The position numbers were made by a program, and so were the translations under genes. This document shows, piece by piece, positions 37,761-47,207 of a stretch of 64,000 nucleotides of DNA. The stretch is taken from assembly GCA_963701325.1 (NCBI GenBank), contig OY969604.1, positions 2,046,001-2,110,000 on the forward strand, in the 5' to 3' direction. The notes under the pieces are model-generated. The model had not been told where the DNA came from. It did no database searches and saw only the letters and a program-made list of their open reading frames with translations. The stretch's first letter is position 1, and each line of letters opens with the position of its first letter. Origin of the DNA: Bog-756 sp963701325 (GTDB taxonomy: Bacteria > Actinomycetota > Acidimicrobiia > Acidimicrobiales > RAAP-2).

Positions 37761-38224
37761 GATCTAAAGTGCCCTATATCCCCTTTATACCACCAGTGAC
37801 CGCCACGCACCCTTATCGGCATCTACCTGGAGCTTTGCGGATATCGGAGTGACCATTACTGACCGCCAAAATCCGCCACTTTCCACCTTTTGCGACCGTT
37901 TGGTTCTCACGGGGGTTCTCACGCCGACATCAATTCGGTATTTCATAGTTTAGCGACCAGAAAGCGATCTCCATTTACATTAACTCAGCCGCGCTCTGCA
38001 CCGTCTTTCCCTACCCGACCGACATCGTCGATTCACGAACACCGGCGTCAAATGCACCACGGTGAGAGTGCGCGATCGGCACAAGACAAGTCCGGGAAGC
38101 TCGGTTCACCCGTTGCCTACCGCCTCGAAACTTTGACATGAAGTGGGTGTCAGCGTGAGGAGACTTCCGATCGGGGTTCGAGTCCGGTCACCTCCACCCG
38201 CTGCCGGAATAGGAACGTGCTCCG
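37761..38224. other. Element end with conserved att-arm motifs
   Basis: No gene is present. Shared with the right side of copy 3 are AGTGACCATTA and the double motif GGTTCTCACGG/GGTTCTCACG preceded by CCGTTTG (37896-37923). Several other TGACC words are present. These are probably integrase or excisionase arm sites. A degraded T-arm-like sequence (GGTTCGAGTCC) near 38176 is a weak tRNA remnant. Confidence 0.6.
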
Positions 38225-38917
38225 TCACTTCAGAATGTTCACCGCTCGGGCTACCACCAGTAAGGCGACGACGAGTGAAATCGCCTCCTCTGCCATCATC
38301 ATCAGCTTCATCCACGGTCGGATTGCCGAAACATCCGTAGGGCTGAATGCGGTCGCCGTCGCGAACGAGAAATGGAAGTAGTCCACGAACCTGGGGATCC
38401 ACCCGGCCCCGACGAACTCCTCATTCTTCATCTCGGGAAACACCAAGGCCGGGGGTCGACTGGCACTTCCGGCACGGGCGGCCGGGCCGCCACGGTCGAG
38501 GGCCCAGTACCACAGCCCGAAGGCGATGACGTTGGTGACCCAGATGGCGCCACCGCTGGCCAGGAGGACCTTGGCGTCGTTGGTGAAGGCGGAGACATTA
38601 ATGATGGAAACGACGAGCCGCACAGCGGCGTCGGCGTTGGCAAGTGAGATCACCGCGATCAGGCAGTTGGTCATCACCCGCAACCAGGGCAGGTTCCGGT
38701 CGATACGACCGGGGTCGCCGATGATGAGTACGACCAGCAGGGCCACCACGATGACCGGAAACAGCCATCGCGCATCCCCGTTGCGAAGTTCTGAGGGCAA
38801 CGTCGCCCGCAAGAGACCGGTAGCCAACACGGCCAGAGCCATTGGCCACCGCGGCTCACCGACGTCAGGCCCACTCCCCGCGTGCAACACCTCCTGACTG
38901 TCACTCATTGCACTCAT
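38225..38917 (-). CDS. Conserved actinobacterial membrane protein
   Basis: 230 residues from ATG 38917 (MSAMSDSQ); the frame extends to 38959. Five or six hydrophobic helices are present. The most conserved-looking part is DYFHFSFATATAFSPTDVSA, followed by AKL-type MMMAEEAISLVVALLVVARA. The loop between the last two helices resembles the re-entrant region of two-helix channels but has no GYG or GFG filter. The neighbouring gene is a K+ channel, so a transport role is possible. Confidence 0.65.
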   Translation of the reverse strand: MSAMSDSQEVLHAGSGPDVGEPRWPMALAVLATGLLRATLPSELRNGDARWLFPVIVVALLVVLIIGDPGRIDRNLPWLRVMTNCLIAVISLANADAAVRLVVSIINVSAFTNDAKVLLASGGAIWVTNVIAFGLWYWALDRGGPAARAGSASRPPALVFPEMKNEEFVGAGWIPRFVDYFHFSFATATAFSPTDVSAIRPWMKLMMMAEEAISLVVALLVVARAVNILK

Positions 38918-38974
38918 GACCCGACCCAGCGCTCTGTCGCAATGATCCGATGAGTCCAATCGGGGTGGCTCGCG

Positions 38975-39526
38975 TCATGAGGCTCGGAGCTGCTGACTGT
39001 GCTTCACGGCCTGGGTGACCACACGCAGCACCAGGCCCAAGAAAACCAGGTCCAGCCACATTTGCACGGTAACCACCAGTCGTGCGGCCTCGCTCTTGGC
39101 CGTGATGTCGCCGAAGCCGACGGTGGTGAACACGGTGGAAGAGAAATACATGGCGTCGGTACGGCTGAGAGGCGCTCCGAACGCGGCCGGATTCGAGTGA
39201 GCCATCACAAAGTACGTGGTCGCGAAGAGCAGCATGTAGAGCGGAACACTGAATGCCAGTGCTTCGACGGCCCGGCCGATCGGGTGGCTTGACCGGATGA
39301 TTTGGCGGACCTGCCATATGATGATCGCTGTGAGCGCTAATGCTCCGAGCGTCAGCTTGATGATCCTGTCGACGCCGGTGCCGCCGCCCAGTGGTAGCAG
39401 GAAGTAGAGAACGAGAACCAGGGCTACCGTGGCCACGGTTCGCAATACTGCGAAGACGACCAACCGTCTCCGCCCCCGCTCGGCGAGGTCACCAAACAGC
39501 GAGGACGGCGTCTCGTTGGCAGACAT
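38975..39526 (-). CDS. Potassium channel family protein
   Basis: 183 residues with four hydrophobic segments. The selectivity filter TTVGFGDI is at about residues 133-140, preceded by the pore helix MYFSSTVF and followed by the inner helix VVTVQMWLDLVFLGLVLRVV. GFGD instead of GYGD is common among bacterial ion channels. There is no regulatory RCK domain. It would form a tetrameric K+-selective pore in the inner membrane. It is in tandem with two other membrane-protein genes on the same strand. Confidence 0.88.
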   Translation of the reverse strand: MSANETPSSLFGDLAERGRRRLVVFAVLRTVATVALVLVLYFLLPLGGGTGVDRIIKLTLGALALTAIIIWQVRQIIRSSHPIGRAVEALAFSVPLYMLLFATTYFVMAHSNPAAFGAPLSRTDAMYFSSTVFTTVGFGDITAKSEAARLVVTVQMWLDLVFLGLVLRVVTQAVKHSQQLRAS

Positions 39527-39555
39527 CGATTCCTTCTCCTCTCTGGATCCGAGGT

Positions 39556-40614
39556 TCAGGCTGTCTTGGCGGAGTGCTTCTGGAGCCGATCAGCCGCGAA
39601 CATCACGAGGAGACCGATGCCTACGCCCATCATGGTGAAGAGCACCCGCCGCCCCTCAGCGGCGTAGTCGGTCGGCTGGGGTAGGTCCGCCGCGATGAGA
39701 GCGGCACAGGCGATCGCACCGGCGTAGTAGGCGTAGTTCACGCCCTTGATGGCTATTCCGAGTCCAGCCAGCAGGATGATGATGACCTCGAGCGCGTGCT
39801 TGCTCCCGACCAGGATCAGGATTGGTATGGCCGCGGCGGCACCCATGGCCGCACCCACCAGGCGCTGTTCGCCGAAGAGCTTGGATTGCTCCAAGCTGGG
39901 CTTCATTGCGACGATGGTGGCGATGGGCATCCAGTCGGCGCTGGGCAGGTTCCACCCGAAGGCGATGGCGGCGGAGGCAGCCAAGGCCAGGGACCGGATC
40001 AATGCAAAGAGGACGATCGGTCGGGTCAGCTGCACCGGGGATTGGCTCCCCGGGAGGTCCATGACCGGTGCGGGTCGCCATCTGCCCCTGCTCGCCACCC
40101 ACACGAGGAACATGAGGGCGATCCACGCCGCGGCCCCGGCCAGCCAGGCCAGTGCCTGGTTCCATGGGCTGATCTTGAGGTGGTGTGTGTCATGCGTGGC
40201 CAGTGAGAGTACGACGAGGAACCAGACGTTCAGCAGCAGCCCCGCCGCGAATCGGTGAACCCCGAGTTTGACGGCCAAGCCGCAGACGAGCGTCACGGCG
40301 AAGACCGCCAGGACTACAAAACCCCAGGCTTCATCACCCACGTAGAAGCCGAAGGCGGTCACCAGCGCGCCAAGCAGGGCGAAGAGAGACATTTCCCCCA
40401 TCCGCCTCCCAATTTTTCCGCCTGGGTCACTCTGTGCCACCAAGAGGACTGCGAAGACGACGGGGACGAAATACCTCTGTTGGTTCGTCTGGACGATGAG
40501 GAACCACAGCAGGAACAGGAGGGCCGCAACAGCTGCGCCGCTCTTGACGTTGAGTTTCTCTCCTTTTGTTGCGAACACTTTCTCTATCTGGCTCATCGGC
40601 CCAGGCCTCGCCAT
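39556..40614 (-). CDS. FUSC-type membrane protein
   Basis: 352 residues from ATG 40614 (MARPGPMSQIEKV); ATG 40596 is also possible. There are ten to eleven hydrophobic helices in two similar blocks. The second block contains FGWNLPSADWMPIATIVAMK and FGEQRLVGAAMGAAAAIPI, the pattern of FUSC/aromatic-acid-exporter proteins. It probably exports a hydrophobic acid or modulates the envelope; the substrate is unknown. It is 29 nt upstream of the K+ channel gene, so the two are likely in one operon. Confidence 0.78.
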   Translation of the reverse strand: MARPGPMSQIEKVFATKGEKLNVKSGAAVAALLFLLWFLIVQTNQQRYFVPVVFAVLLVAQSDPGGKIGRRMGEMSLFALLGALVTAFGFYVGDEAWGFVVLAVFAVTLVCGLAVKLGVHRFAAGLLLNVWFLVVLSLATHDTHHLKISPWNQALAWLAGAAAWIALMFLVWVASRGRWRPAPVMDLPGSQSPVQLTRPIVLFALIRSLALAASAAIAFGWNLPSADWMPIATIVAMKPSLEQSKLFGEQRLVGAAMGAAAAIPILILVGSKHALEVIIILLAGLGIAIKGVNYAYYAGAIACAALIAADLPQPTDYAAEGRRVLFTMMGVGIGLLVMFAADRLQKHSAKTA

Positions 40615-40729
40615 CAGACGTGCTCGAGGTCGTAGACGGGCATGCAGGTGCACAACTCGATCGCTATCCCGTCGATCCGCTTGTCGTCCATCCTCCCGAG
40701 TGGGCCAGGGTCGGGAATGCTTCGGGCCT

Positions 40730-40960
40730 TCACCCGTCCATTCCGAAGTCGGGATTGACGGACACGAGCTCGACGCCGAGTTCCTGGACTCGCTCGATGA
40801 GCCCGACAAGGTGCGTCTGATCTGTCACGTCGCCAGTCAGCACCGTGGTGCCCTCGAGCCGCTGCAACTGCATGCCGTCAAACAGGACTCCAAACGAATC
40901 GCCCAGCTCCCCACGAAGGACCAGCCGGTAACTGCGGGGTTGCACCCAGTTGTCGTCCAT
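40730..40960 (-). CDS. Small conserved hypothetical protein (76 aa)
   Basis: The sequence contains YRLVLRGELGDSFGVLFDGM, then LTGDVTDQTHLVGLIERVQE and LGVELVSVNP. This resembles a small actinobacterial family of alpha-beta proteins with unknown function. A 42-bp box shared with the DUF1269 gene lies 25-66 nt upstream of its start, in the same relative orientation. Confidence 0.7.
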   Translation of the reverse strand: MDDNWVQPRSYRLVLRGELGDSFGVLFDGMQLQRLEGTTVLTGDVTDQTHLVGLIERVQELGVELVSVNPDFGMDG

Positions 40961-40984
40961 TTCGATGCAGCCTTACATTCCGGC

Positions 40985-41026
40985 AGGCGACCCGTCATCA
41001 CCTTCGGCCCGGATTCACCTAGGGGA
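40985..41026 (-). promoter_or_regulatory. 42-bp upstream box, copy 1
   Basis: It matches the sequence at 43776-43817 at 39 of 42 positions when both are read towards their genes. It begins TCCCCTAGGTGAATCCGG and ends GGTGATGACGGGTCGCCT. It lies upstream of the 76-residue protein gene. Confidence 0.7.
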
Positions 41027-41161
41027 GACAGTGGGCCGGCCAGGCCAGACCACCCGCCTCTCACGCCCGGCCGGCACCGATCAACGTTCACAGAAATGGA
41101 AGGCAGACGTGGGCGGCGCTGCCGATCGAGGGCGTCCGTTGCGTTCGCCCCCGGATACTCG

Positions 41162-43501
41162 CTAGAGGAGGCCCAGTTCGCGGCTGCGTTCGAGCGCGTC
41201 GGCCCGCGACGACACGGCGAGCTTGCGGTAGATCGACCGAACGTGGCTATGGACCGTGTAGTGCGACACATACAGTTCACGACCGATATCCCGCTCCGAC
41301 AGATCGCTGCGCAGGAGCTGGAGCACCCCGAGCTCCCGCCGTGTCAGCTCGCGATCCTCGGATAGGACGCGGCGGACCCGCGCTGGCCGTTCGAGGGTAG
41401 ACAGCGTCTCGGCCAGGATCCCCGGATCAGGGCACTGCTCGAGGATCGATCTCGCATCGGCTACCGCGGCCGTGGCCGCCTTGTGCTCGCCCAACGCTCG
41501 AAGCACAGGCGCCTGGCCGAGCAGCGCATGTGCCACCTGGATGGGCTGGCCAAAGGTCCGCGCCAGCGCGACGCCGTGCTCGATCAGCGGCAGCGCCTCC
41601 TCGGGCCTGCCACAAGCCGCCAGCGATGCTCCGACCGCCAGCGGAACTGTCCCGACGGCCTCCTCCGTGCCGTGCTCCCGTCCGAATTGGGCCGCCGACT
41701 CAGCCAGCGTGCGCTGCTCATCTACACAGTCCCGCTCGCCGGCGATCAGCGATCGATAGGCCAGCGACGACGTACCAGACAGCCACTGGGCGCTTGCTGG
41801 CGCCAGCGTCGCCGATTCCGCGAACCACTCGTCGGCCTCGTCACGCTCACCCTCGAAGTACAACCCCACGCCAACCGCCCAACAAGCCAATGGCCGCCAA
41901 GGCGACCCGGGGCCCTCGAGCTCAACCGCCCGCTTCGCATGCTCCAGCTGGGCCCCGACATCTCCCCAAGGGAAGCCGGCCCGCAGCATCGTCAGGCTCG
42001 CCCCAGCGGAGCTGAAGCCATCGCGCAGCGGTCCTGTGTCCAGATCGCCCAGCCGTTGGACCGCTGCGATGGCCCGTGCCGCCTCCTCCTGTCTCGCAGA
42101 CAGTGACAGCACCCACGCCTGAATCAGGAGCAGATGCACCTCGCTGGTCAGCACCTCGATGGGGAGCTGCCGTAGCCAGGCCAGGACGGTGTCGTACCTC
42201 CACGTGTTGGCGTACCTGATCCAGAAGGTTTCGATCAGCTCGACTGCTTCGGCGTAAGCCTCGGCCGCCACGGCGTGCTGGATCGCCTCGTCGGTCGTCC
42301 CGTGATCACGATGCCAGGAGTAGGCGCGGCGGTGCAGCACCGACGCCAGGCCCGGCTCCCGCCGCTCGAGCTCCACCCGGAGCAGCTGCGCAAAGACGTG
42401 GTGAAAACGGTACGACCCGGCCTCATCGTCGAGCGGAACAAGGAACAGGTTGCTTCGCAGCAACTCATCGAGCATCTCCGCCGAGCCCTCTTGGTCCATC
42501 ACGGCGTCGCACAGAGGGCCGGTCAGCCGATCGAGAATCGAAGTATGGAGCATCAGCGCCTGCGCCGGCGGCGTATGGGCCTCGAGTACCTCCGTCACCA
42601 GGAAATCCACAACGTGACGGTTCGATCCGCCAAATGTGCGCACGAAAGCGTGGCGGTCGGCGATGGGCTGCAGCGAGAGCGCCGCTAGATAGAGCCCCGC
42701 CGGCCATCCCTCCGTTTTTCCCACCAGGCTTTCGACATCTTCAGCGGTGAGGTCGAGCCCGAGGCGGCCGTTCAGGAATGCGTCCGCTTCCTGGTCGGTG
42801 AATCGCAGATCGGCGGCTCGCAGCTCGAGGAGCTCGCCGTGGGCGCGCAGACTTGCCACCGGCAGGCTCGGTTCCGTCCTGGTGGCGAGAACGACATGGA
42901 ATCCAAGCGGCGCATGTTCGATGAACCACCGCACACTGGCGCGTGCCGGTTCGCTGGTAACCCGGTGGAAGTCGTCCAGGATGAGGGTGATCTCACCTTG
43001 GCCGTCCAGCTCGTTGACCAGGCGAGGCAGAACCCGATCAATCACCGGTGCCACGAGCGAATGCGATGACGTCGACTTGGCGACGTCGGGGTTCACGTGC
43101 CGTAGCGCCCCGATCGCATGCGACCACAGGACCACAGGGTCATTGTCGCCCTCATCCAGGGTCAGCCACGCAACGAGTCTCCGTGCGGCTTCGGCCTCAT
43201 ACCAGGTCGAGAGAAGCGTGGTCTTCCCGAAGCCCGCCGGGCAGGCGACGAGCGTGAGCCTGCGGTCCGATCCGCTTCGAAGACATTCCTGAAGGCGTTC
43301 GCGGGGGATCGACTGTTTGCGCACTGGCGGCGGCCGCAGTTTGGTACCCACCAGGGTCGCCTGCTCGACACCCCCGTGTCCCCCGCCGCCCGCGGCAGAA
43401 TCTTGCAGGTCAGGGGTGTCGCTGCGGGTCTCCGGCAGTACCTGACGGAGTGACCGGCTCGGCGCCCGCGCACTACCGAGGGACTCCCTGACAGGGGACA
43501 T
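41162..43501 (-). CDS. MalT-like LuxR-family ATP-dependent regulator
   Basis: 779 residues from ATG 43501; the frame extends to 43558. A STAND-type NTPase domain has PAGFGKTTL (Walker A, about residue 88) and EITLILDDFH (Walker B). A long TPR-like helical region follows. The C-terminus is a GerE-type helix-turn-helix: RELTRRELGVLQLLRSDLSE, ending SHVRSIYRKLAVSSRADALE. Such proteins switch on genes after binding a ligand and ATP. A DosR-like half-site lies 36-50 nt before the start. It sits inside the stress cassette and is the best candidate for its activator; this is inference. Confidence 0.9.
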   Translation of the reverse strand: MSPVRESLGSARAPSRSLRQVLPETRSDTPDLQDSAAGGGGHGGVEQATLVGTKLRPPPVRKQSIPRERLQECLRSGSDRRLTLVACPAGFGKTTLLSTWYEAEAARRLVAWLTLDEGDNDPVVLWSHAIGALRHVNPDVAKSTSSHSLVAPVIDRVLPRLVNELDGQGEITLILDDFHRVTSEPARASVRWFIEHAPLGFHVVLATRTEPSLPVASLRAHGELLELRAADLRFTDQEADAFLNGRLGLDLTAEDVESLVGKTEGWPAGLYLAALSLQPIADRHAFVRTFGGSNRHVVDFLVTEVLEAHTPPAQALMLHTSILDRLTGPLCDAVMDQEGSAEMLDELLRSNLFLVPLDDEAGSYRFHHVFAQLLRVELERREPGLASVLHRRAYSWHRDHGTTDEAIQHAVAAEAYAEAVELIETFWIRYANTWRYDTVLAWLRQLPIEVLTSEVHLLLIQAWVLSLSARQEEAARAIAAVQRLGDLDTGPLRDGFSSAGASLTMLRAGFPWGDVGAQLEHAKRAVELEGPGSPWRPLACWAVGVGLYFEGERDEADEWFAESATLAPASAQWLSGTSSLAYRSLIAGERDCVDEQRTLAESAAQFGREHGTEEAVGTVPLAVGASLAACGRPEEALPLIEHGVALARTFGQPIQVAHALLGQAPVLRALGEHKAATAAVADARSILEQCPDPGILAETLSTLERPARVRRVLSEDRELTRRELGVLQLLRSDLSERDIGRELYVSHYTVHSHVRSIYRKLAVSSRADALERSRELGLL

Positions 43502-43536
43502 AACGCTTAGCTTGCCAGTTAAGAGTTCCTGGGTCC

Positions 43537-43551
43537 ATGGCCGAAAGTCCC
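43537..43551. promoter_or_regulatory. DosR-like quasi-palindrome upstream of the LuxR gene
   Basis: It reads ATGGCCGAAAGTCCC and belongs to a family of 15-bp elements found upstream of six units in this window. Confidence 0.5.
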
Positions 43552-43775
43552 TAGTCAAGGCAGGCGCCGCTCCTTCGCTTGCTCTCAGAGTGGCTTCCAG
43601 GGCGACGACGAACCCATTGACGTTGCCGGCCAGACAGCCGGCCAGGCGCCTTACGCCCGCCCGCTACGACCTCCCCAGTAGGCGATGAAATGCCGGATCG
43701 GACTTTCGGTGGTCTCCGACGGCCGAGGGCCGTGCTCCATTCTGTGTGCGCACCTCATTGTGAAACGGACAGCTT

Positions 43776-43817
43776 TCCCCTAGGTGAATCCGGCTCGCAG
43801 GTGATGACGGGTCGCCT
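43776..43817 (+). promoter_or_regulatory. 42-bp upstream box, copy 2
   Basis: It is the counterpart of the box at 40985-41026, with three mismatches. It lies 141-182 nt before the DUF1269 gene. The two boxes flank the LuxR-type regulator gene as inverted copies, each pointing to a different target gene. Confidence 0.7.
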
Positions 43818-43957
43818 ACATAGGTGTGAACCTTTCGGAGGACGGACCGAACGCTCAAGGTGTAATTCGAGTTGACCGACAGGCGTTCGCCATGTTGAAA
43901 GAAGCAAAGTAGCGCCGGAAGCCCCAATGTATGCACAGAAAGAATGGAGAGAGCATC

Positions 43958-44467
43958 ATGGCTAAATCTGACCCCGTGTTTGTCTACGTCGGCACCTACC
44001 CGAGCGAAGCATCTGCCCGAGCCGATTACGACGTCGTGAAGGACCTGCACGCCGCAGGAGCTGTCGGCACCTACGACGCTTCGGTGGTCACCAAGGACCC
44101 GGACGGCAAGGTCCACGTCGACAAAGACGAGACGTCGACCCGGCACGGGGCCTGGGGCGGAGCAGCAGTTGGGGCGCTTGTCGGCATCATCTTCCCGCCG
44201 TCCATCATCGTCGGCGCCGCGGTTGGTGCGACGGTCGGCGGGGTGAGCGGTCACCTATGGAAAGGCATGTCCCGGTCCGACGTGAAGGAGTTCGGGGACA
44301 TCATCGATGCTGGGCAGGCTGCCCTGGTCATCGTCGGTCAAAGCACCATCGGGGATGCCATCGAGAAAGCCGGCCTCAAGGCTGAGAAGCACGCGGCGAA
44401 GGAGCTCGACGTGAGCGCCAAGGACATTGACCAAGCGGTTCAGGAAACAGCGCAGGAGCTCGACTGA
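43958..44467 (+). CDS. DUF1269 family protein
   Basis: 169 residues from ATG 43958, which follows GGAGAG; the frame opens at 43931. The family pattern is visible in VFVYVGTYPSEASARADYDV, and a Gly/Ala/Ile-rich hairpin (GAAVGALVGIIFPPSIIVG) probably inserts into or lies on the membrane. Its C-terminal part is charged and helical (LKAEKHAAKELDVSAKDID). The family is often found with stress and gas-vesicle-like genes; its role is unknown. The gene is preceded by the 42-bp box. Confidence 0.85.
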   Translation: MAKSDPVFVYVGTYPSEASARADYDVVKDLHAAGAVGTYDASVVTKDPDGKVHVDKDETSTRHGAWGGAAVGALVGIIFPPSIIVGAAVGATVGGVSGHLWKGMSRSDVKEFGDIIDAGQAALVIVGQSTIGDAIEKAGLKAEKHAAKELDVSAKDIDQAVQETAQELD

Positions 44468-44494
44468 TCAAGCCGCTGCGCGCTGAACGGCTAG

Positions 44495-44520
44495 CGCTGC
44501 GCCGCAATTGTGGCGCAGCG
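44495..44520 (+). terminator. Hairpin after the DUF1269 gene
   Basis: CGCTGCGCC-GCAATTGT-GGCGCAGCG forms a perfect 9-bp stem 27 nt after the stop codon, followed by TAGTTT. It is a plausible factor-independent terminator, or a hairpin in the leader of the next gene. Confidence 0.55.
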
Positions 44521-44565
44521 TAGTTTCCGCAATTTGGAATTCCCAAAAGAAAGGCAGAAATAGAG

Positions 44566-44898
44566 ATGAGTGAAGACCGACCGCTTCTCAACACAGTGCT
44601 CGAGATGACCGAGGCCTCGGTGAGCCGCACCAACCTGAGTGACCGAGAGCTCATGATGGTCCGCCTCGCTGCCTTAGCAGCTGTCAACGCCCCCCCGGCG
44701 TCATATCTGCTGAACATGGCGGCCGTCGCAGCCGCAGGCACGGATCTGACGCTGGAGGACGCACAAGGCACCCTCATCGCGGTTGCGCCAGTCATCGGCA
44801 CGCCCAGGACGGTGTCCGCTGCCACTGCGATCGCCGAGGCCCTCGGACTGGCTCTGGCCATCGAGGACGCTATTGAGGAGAGCCAATCATCATCCTGA
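44566..44898 (+). CDS. Carboxymuconolactone-decarboxylase-like (AhpD-fold) protein
   Basis: 110 residues, all-helical. The CMD-like pattern is LSDRELMMVRLAALAAVNAP, then VAPVIGTPRTVSAATAIAEA. The CxxC of true AhpD peroxidase partners is absent, so redox activity is unlikely and the reaction is unknown. Members of this shape are common in stress gene clusters. AAGAAAGG lies before the ATG. Confidence 0.75.
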   Translation: MSEDRPLLNTVLEMTEASVSRTNLSDRELMMVRLAALAAVNAPPASYLLNMAAVAAAGTDLTLEDAQGTLIAVAPVIGTPRTVSAATAIAEALGLALAIEDAIEESQSSS

Positions 44899-45319
44899 CT
44901 TACCGTCACTCCTTCGCTGCACCCACCAGGGGTCTTCGATTCCACAGCGGCTCGAGGACAGCTGGCCGACCAACGAGACCGGCCGGAGGAGCACTGACGT
45001 GGTCGGGGGAACCCGGGTGCCGGTCGGTGCGTGCCGTGAGGAGGTAGCCATTCCAGCATCGGTGTTTCAAAGCAGTGCGCCTCGAATTCGGGCGGGCGCA
45101 CCATGCCCCATACGTGGTGCCGTCCGTTGTCGTGGTCAACGGTCACCTCATGACAGGGCTGTGGTGGTGGACGCCCGCAGGCGCGCGATGGGCCTCTCGC
45201 CGCAAGAAACAGCTGTCGGCTTAGCTGGCCGATCCGTCCCTCGGGCAACGCGGCAACTGGGATCAAGACCAAGTCGACCTGCATCTACGTCCATCTAGCG
45301 CACTGAAAAGAGGCATGAG
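44899..45319. other. Gene-free stretch
   Basis: About 420 bp with only weak open frames and no recognised family. AAAAGAGGC just before 45320 serves as the ribosome site of the next gene. No regulatory motif of the kinds described elsewhere was found. Confidence 0.4.
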
Positions 45320-46726
45320 ATGACTACAGCTGTTGCGCACTCGACCCATAAGGAGCGTGCCGCACTGGGTAAGGCCGACCGGGAGGAGCTGCCACGGGAA
45401 CGCCATGCTGAATGGTCGGCCAAACAGCGAATGCAGAAGCCGCTCGATCTCTTGGCTGAACAGGGACTGACCCGCGTTCCAGAACTTGTGCCGATCCGAT
45501 ACGGGCGGATGGCAGCGACACCGTTTACCTACTACCGGGGCGCCGCACTGCCCATGGCCGCCGACCTATCCACCGGACCACGCACGAACCTCGATGTCCA
45601 ACTGTGCGGCGACGCCCACCTGTGCAACTTCGGGGGCTTTGCCTCGCCCGAACGGGAACTGCTCTTCGACGTCAACGACTTCGACGAGACCTCACCGGGA
45701 CCCTTCGAATGGGATCTCAAGCGTTTGGGCGCCAGCTTTGAAATCGCCGCCCGCAGCCGCAACTTCTCGGCCAAGGTGGGCTCGAAATTGGTCACGAACT
45801 CGATGCGCGCCTATCGCGAAGCAATGCATGAGTTCAACAAAATGTCCAACTTGGAGGTGTGGTACTCGCGCCTGGACATGGCCGGTGTCGTCCAGAGGTG
45901 GGGCTCCGAAGTCAGTCGCGACGTGCTCGCGGCACTTCAGAAAACCACCACGAAGGCAGAATCGAAGGATCAGCTCAAGGCTCGCGCGAAGCTCACCGAG
46001 GTGGTCGACGGCGAGCTCCGCTTCCGAAATGATCCTCCGTTGCTTGTTCGGGTGAGCGAACTCCCTGGCGAAACGGACGCTGGGCAGCTCCAGGACATGA
46101 TCCACGAAGGCGTTCGTTCGTATCGAGAGACGCTGATCGGGGACCGCCGCCACCTGCTCGAATCCTATGAGTTCGTGGACGTGGCGCGGAAGGTCGTCGG
46201 AGTCGGGAGTGTCGGCACCCGTGCCTGGGTCGCGCTCTTTAGGGGAGACGACACCGACGACACGCTCATCCTCCAGATCAAGGAGGCCGAAGCCTCCGTG
46301 CTGGAGCGGTTCTGCGGCAAGAGCGTGTTCAGAAATCACGGCCAACGGGTCGTGGAAGGCCAGCGCTTCATGCAAGCGGCGAGCGACATCTTTCTCGGGT
46401 GGCATCGGGTCCCGACCGGCATCGACGGCAAGCCTCACGACTACTACTTCCGCCAGTTATGGGACTGGAAACTGTCGGCTGACGTCGACAACATGCCTCC
46501 GGAGAGCCTTCTCGTCTACGCAAAGATGTGTGGCTGGGCACTGGCCCGAGCTCACGCCCGATCCGGTGACCGGGTGGCCATCGCTTCGTACCTAGGGTCC
46601 GGTGACGCCTTCGACCGGGCAATCGCCGACTTTGCCGTCTCTTACGCGGATCAGAACGGACTTGACCATCAAGTCCTCATTGACGCCATCGCCAAAGGCT
46701 CGGTTCAAGCAACGCTTGGTGTCTAG
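45320..46726 (+). CDS. DUF2252 family protein
   Basis: 468 residues of full family length. The core contains VQLCGDAHLCNFGGF and LLFDVNDFDETSPGPFEWDL. These recall the HxxN and DxD elements of the aminoglycoside-phosphotransferase/protein-kinase fold, so a phosphotransferase activity is plausible. No substrate is known. It is flanked by stress-type genes and is probably a single transcription unit. Confidence 0.88.
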   Translation: MTTAVAHSTHKERAALGKADREELPRERHAEWSAKQRMQKPLDLLAEQGLTRVPELVPIRYGRMAATPFTYYRGAALPMAADLSTGPRTNLDVQLCGDAHLCNFGGFASPERELLFDVNDFDETSPGPFEWDLKRLGASFEIAARSRNFSAKVGSKLVTNSMRAYREAMHEFNKMSNLEVWYSRLDMAGVVQRWGSEVSRDVLAALQKTTTKAESKDQLKARAKLTEVVDGELRFRNDPPLLVRVSELPGETDAGQLQDMIHEGVRSYRETLIGDRRHLLESYEFVDVARKVVGVGSVGTRAWVALFRGDDTDDTLILQIKEAEASVLERFCGKSVFRNHGQRVVEGQRFMQAASDIFLGWHRVPTGIDGKPHDYYFRQLWDWKLSADVDNMPPESLLVYAKMCGWALARAHARSGDRVAIASYLGSGDAFDRAIADFAVSYADQNGLDHQVLIDAIAKGSVQATLGV

Positions 46727-46797
46727 CCCCACCACTGCAACGGAAGACGAGGAGGTGACGCTTGTAACTTCGGCAGACAGGTAGAGAGCACAAATTG

Positions 46798-46812
46798 AGG
46801 GCCGTTGGACCT
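46798..46812. promoter_or_regulatory. DosR-like quasi-palindrome upstream of the PLDc_N-like gene
   Basis: It reads AGGGCCGTTGGACCT and lies 52-66 nt before the ATG at 46864. Confidence 0.5.
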
Positions 46813-46863
46813 ACCCATAACGGTACTGACGACCCGCCCGACTAGTTGAACCTGGAGGGAAAC

Positions 46864-47100
46864 ATGTTGATTGCCTATAGCTTTCCGCTGTTGAGTGTCT
46901 TTTGGAGCTTATTGATGTTTGCGCTGCTGGTCCTGTGGATTTTCATCGTCATCTGGTGCTTCATCGACAATTTCCGTCGTCGGGACCATCATGGTGTCGC
47001 CAAAGCGATGTGGTTCCTCTTCATCGTCTTTGTCCCTGTGATCGGCGTACTTGCTTACATCATCTCCAGGCCATCCACCGTCGACGTCGAGGTGATGTGA
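46864..47100 (+). CDS. Small PLDc_N-type membrane protein
   Basis: 78 residues from ATG 46864, which follows a strong GGAGGG site; an upstream TTG frame is rejected for this reason. Two transmembrane helices are present, with the short motif FIDNFRRRDHHGVAKAMW between them and FVPVIGVLAYIISRP after, as in the N-terminal domain of phospholipase-D-nuclease-like proteins. No catalytic HKD domain follows, so it is a stand-alone membrane protein of unknown job. A DosR-like box lies upstream. Confidence 0.82.
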   Translation: MLIAYSFPLLSVFWSLLMFALLVLWIFIVIWCFIDNFRRRDHHGVAKAMWFLFIVFVPVIGVLAYIISRPSTVDVEVM

Positions 47101-47207
47101 GCACGTCAGTTCCCTAGAGGGTCTCTCATTCCGAACTGGGGCCCCCGGGGCGCGGTCATGCCGCCTTGGGGCATCCCAATCGTACCTAGGTGAAAGGTTT
47201 GAACACT

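Noticed and set aside
38150..38210. Possible second tRNA on the plus strand (GGTTCGAGTCC)
   Set aside because: The T-stem pairs poorly and no D- or anticodon arm is found upstream; at most a degraded remnant.
43664..44254. 196-codon minus-strand frame
   Set aside because: It is antisense to the DUF1269 gene, which has a good ribosome site and a clear family pattern.
44376..45284. 302-codon minus-strand frame
   Set aside because: It covers the reverse of the CMD-like gene and shows no motif.
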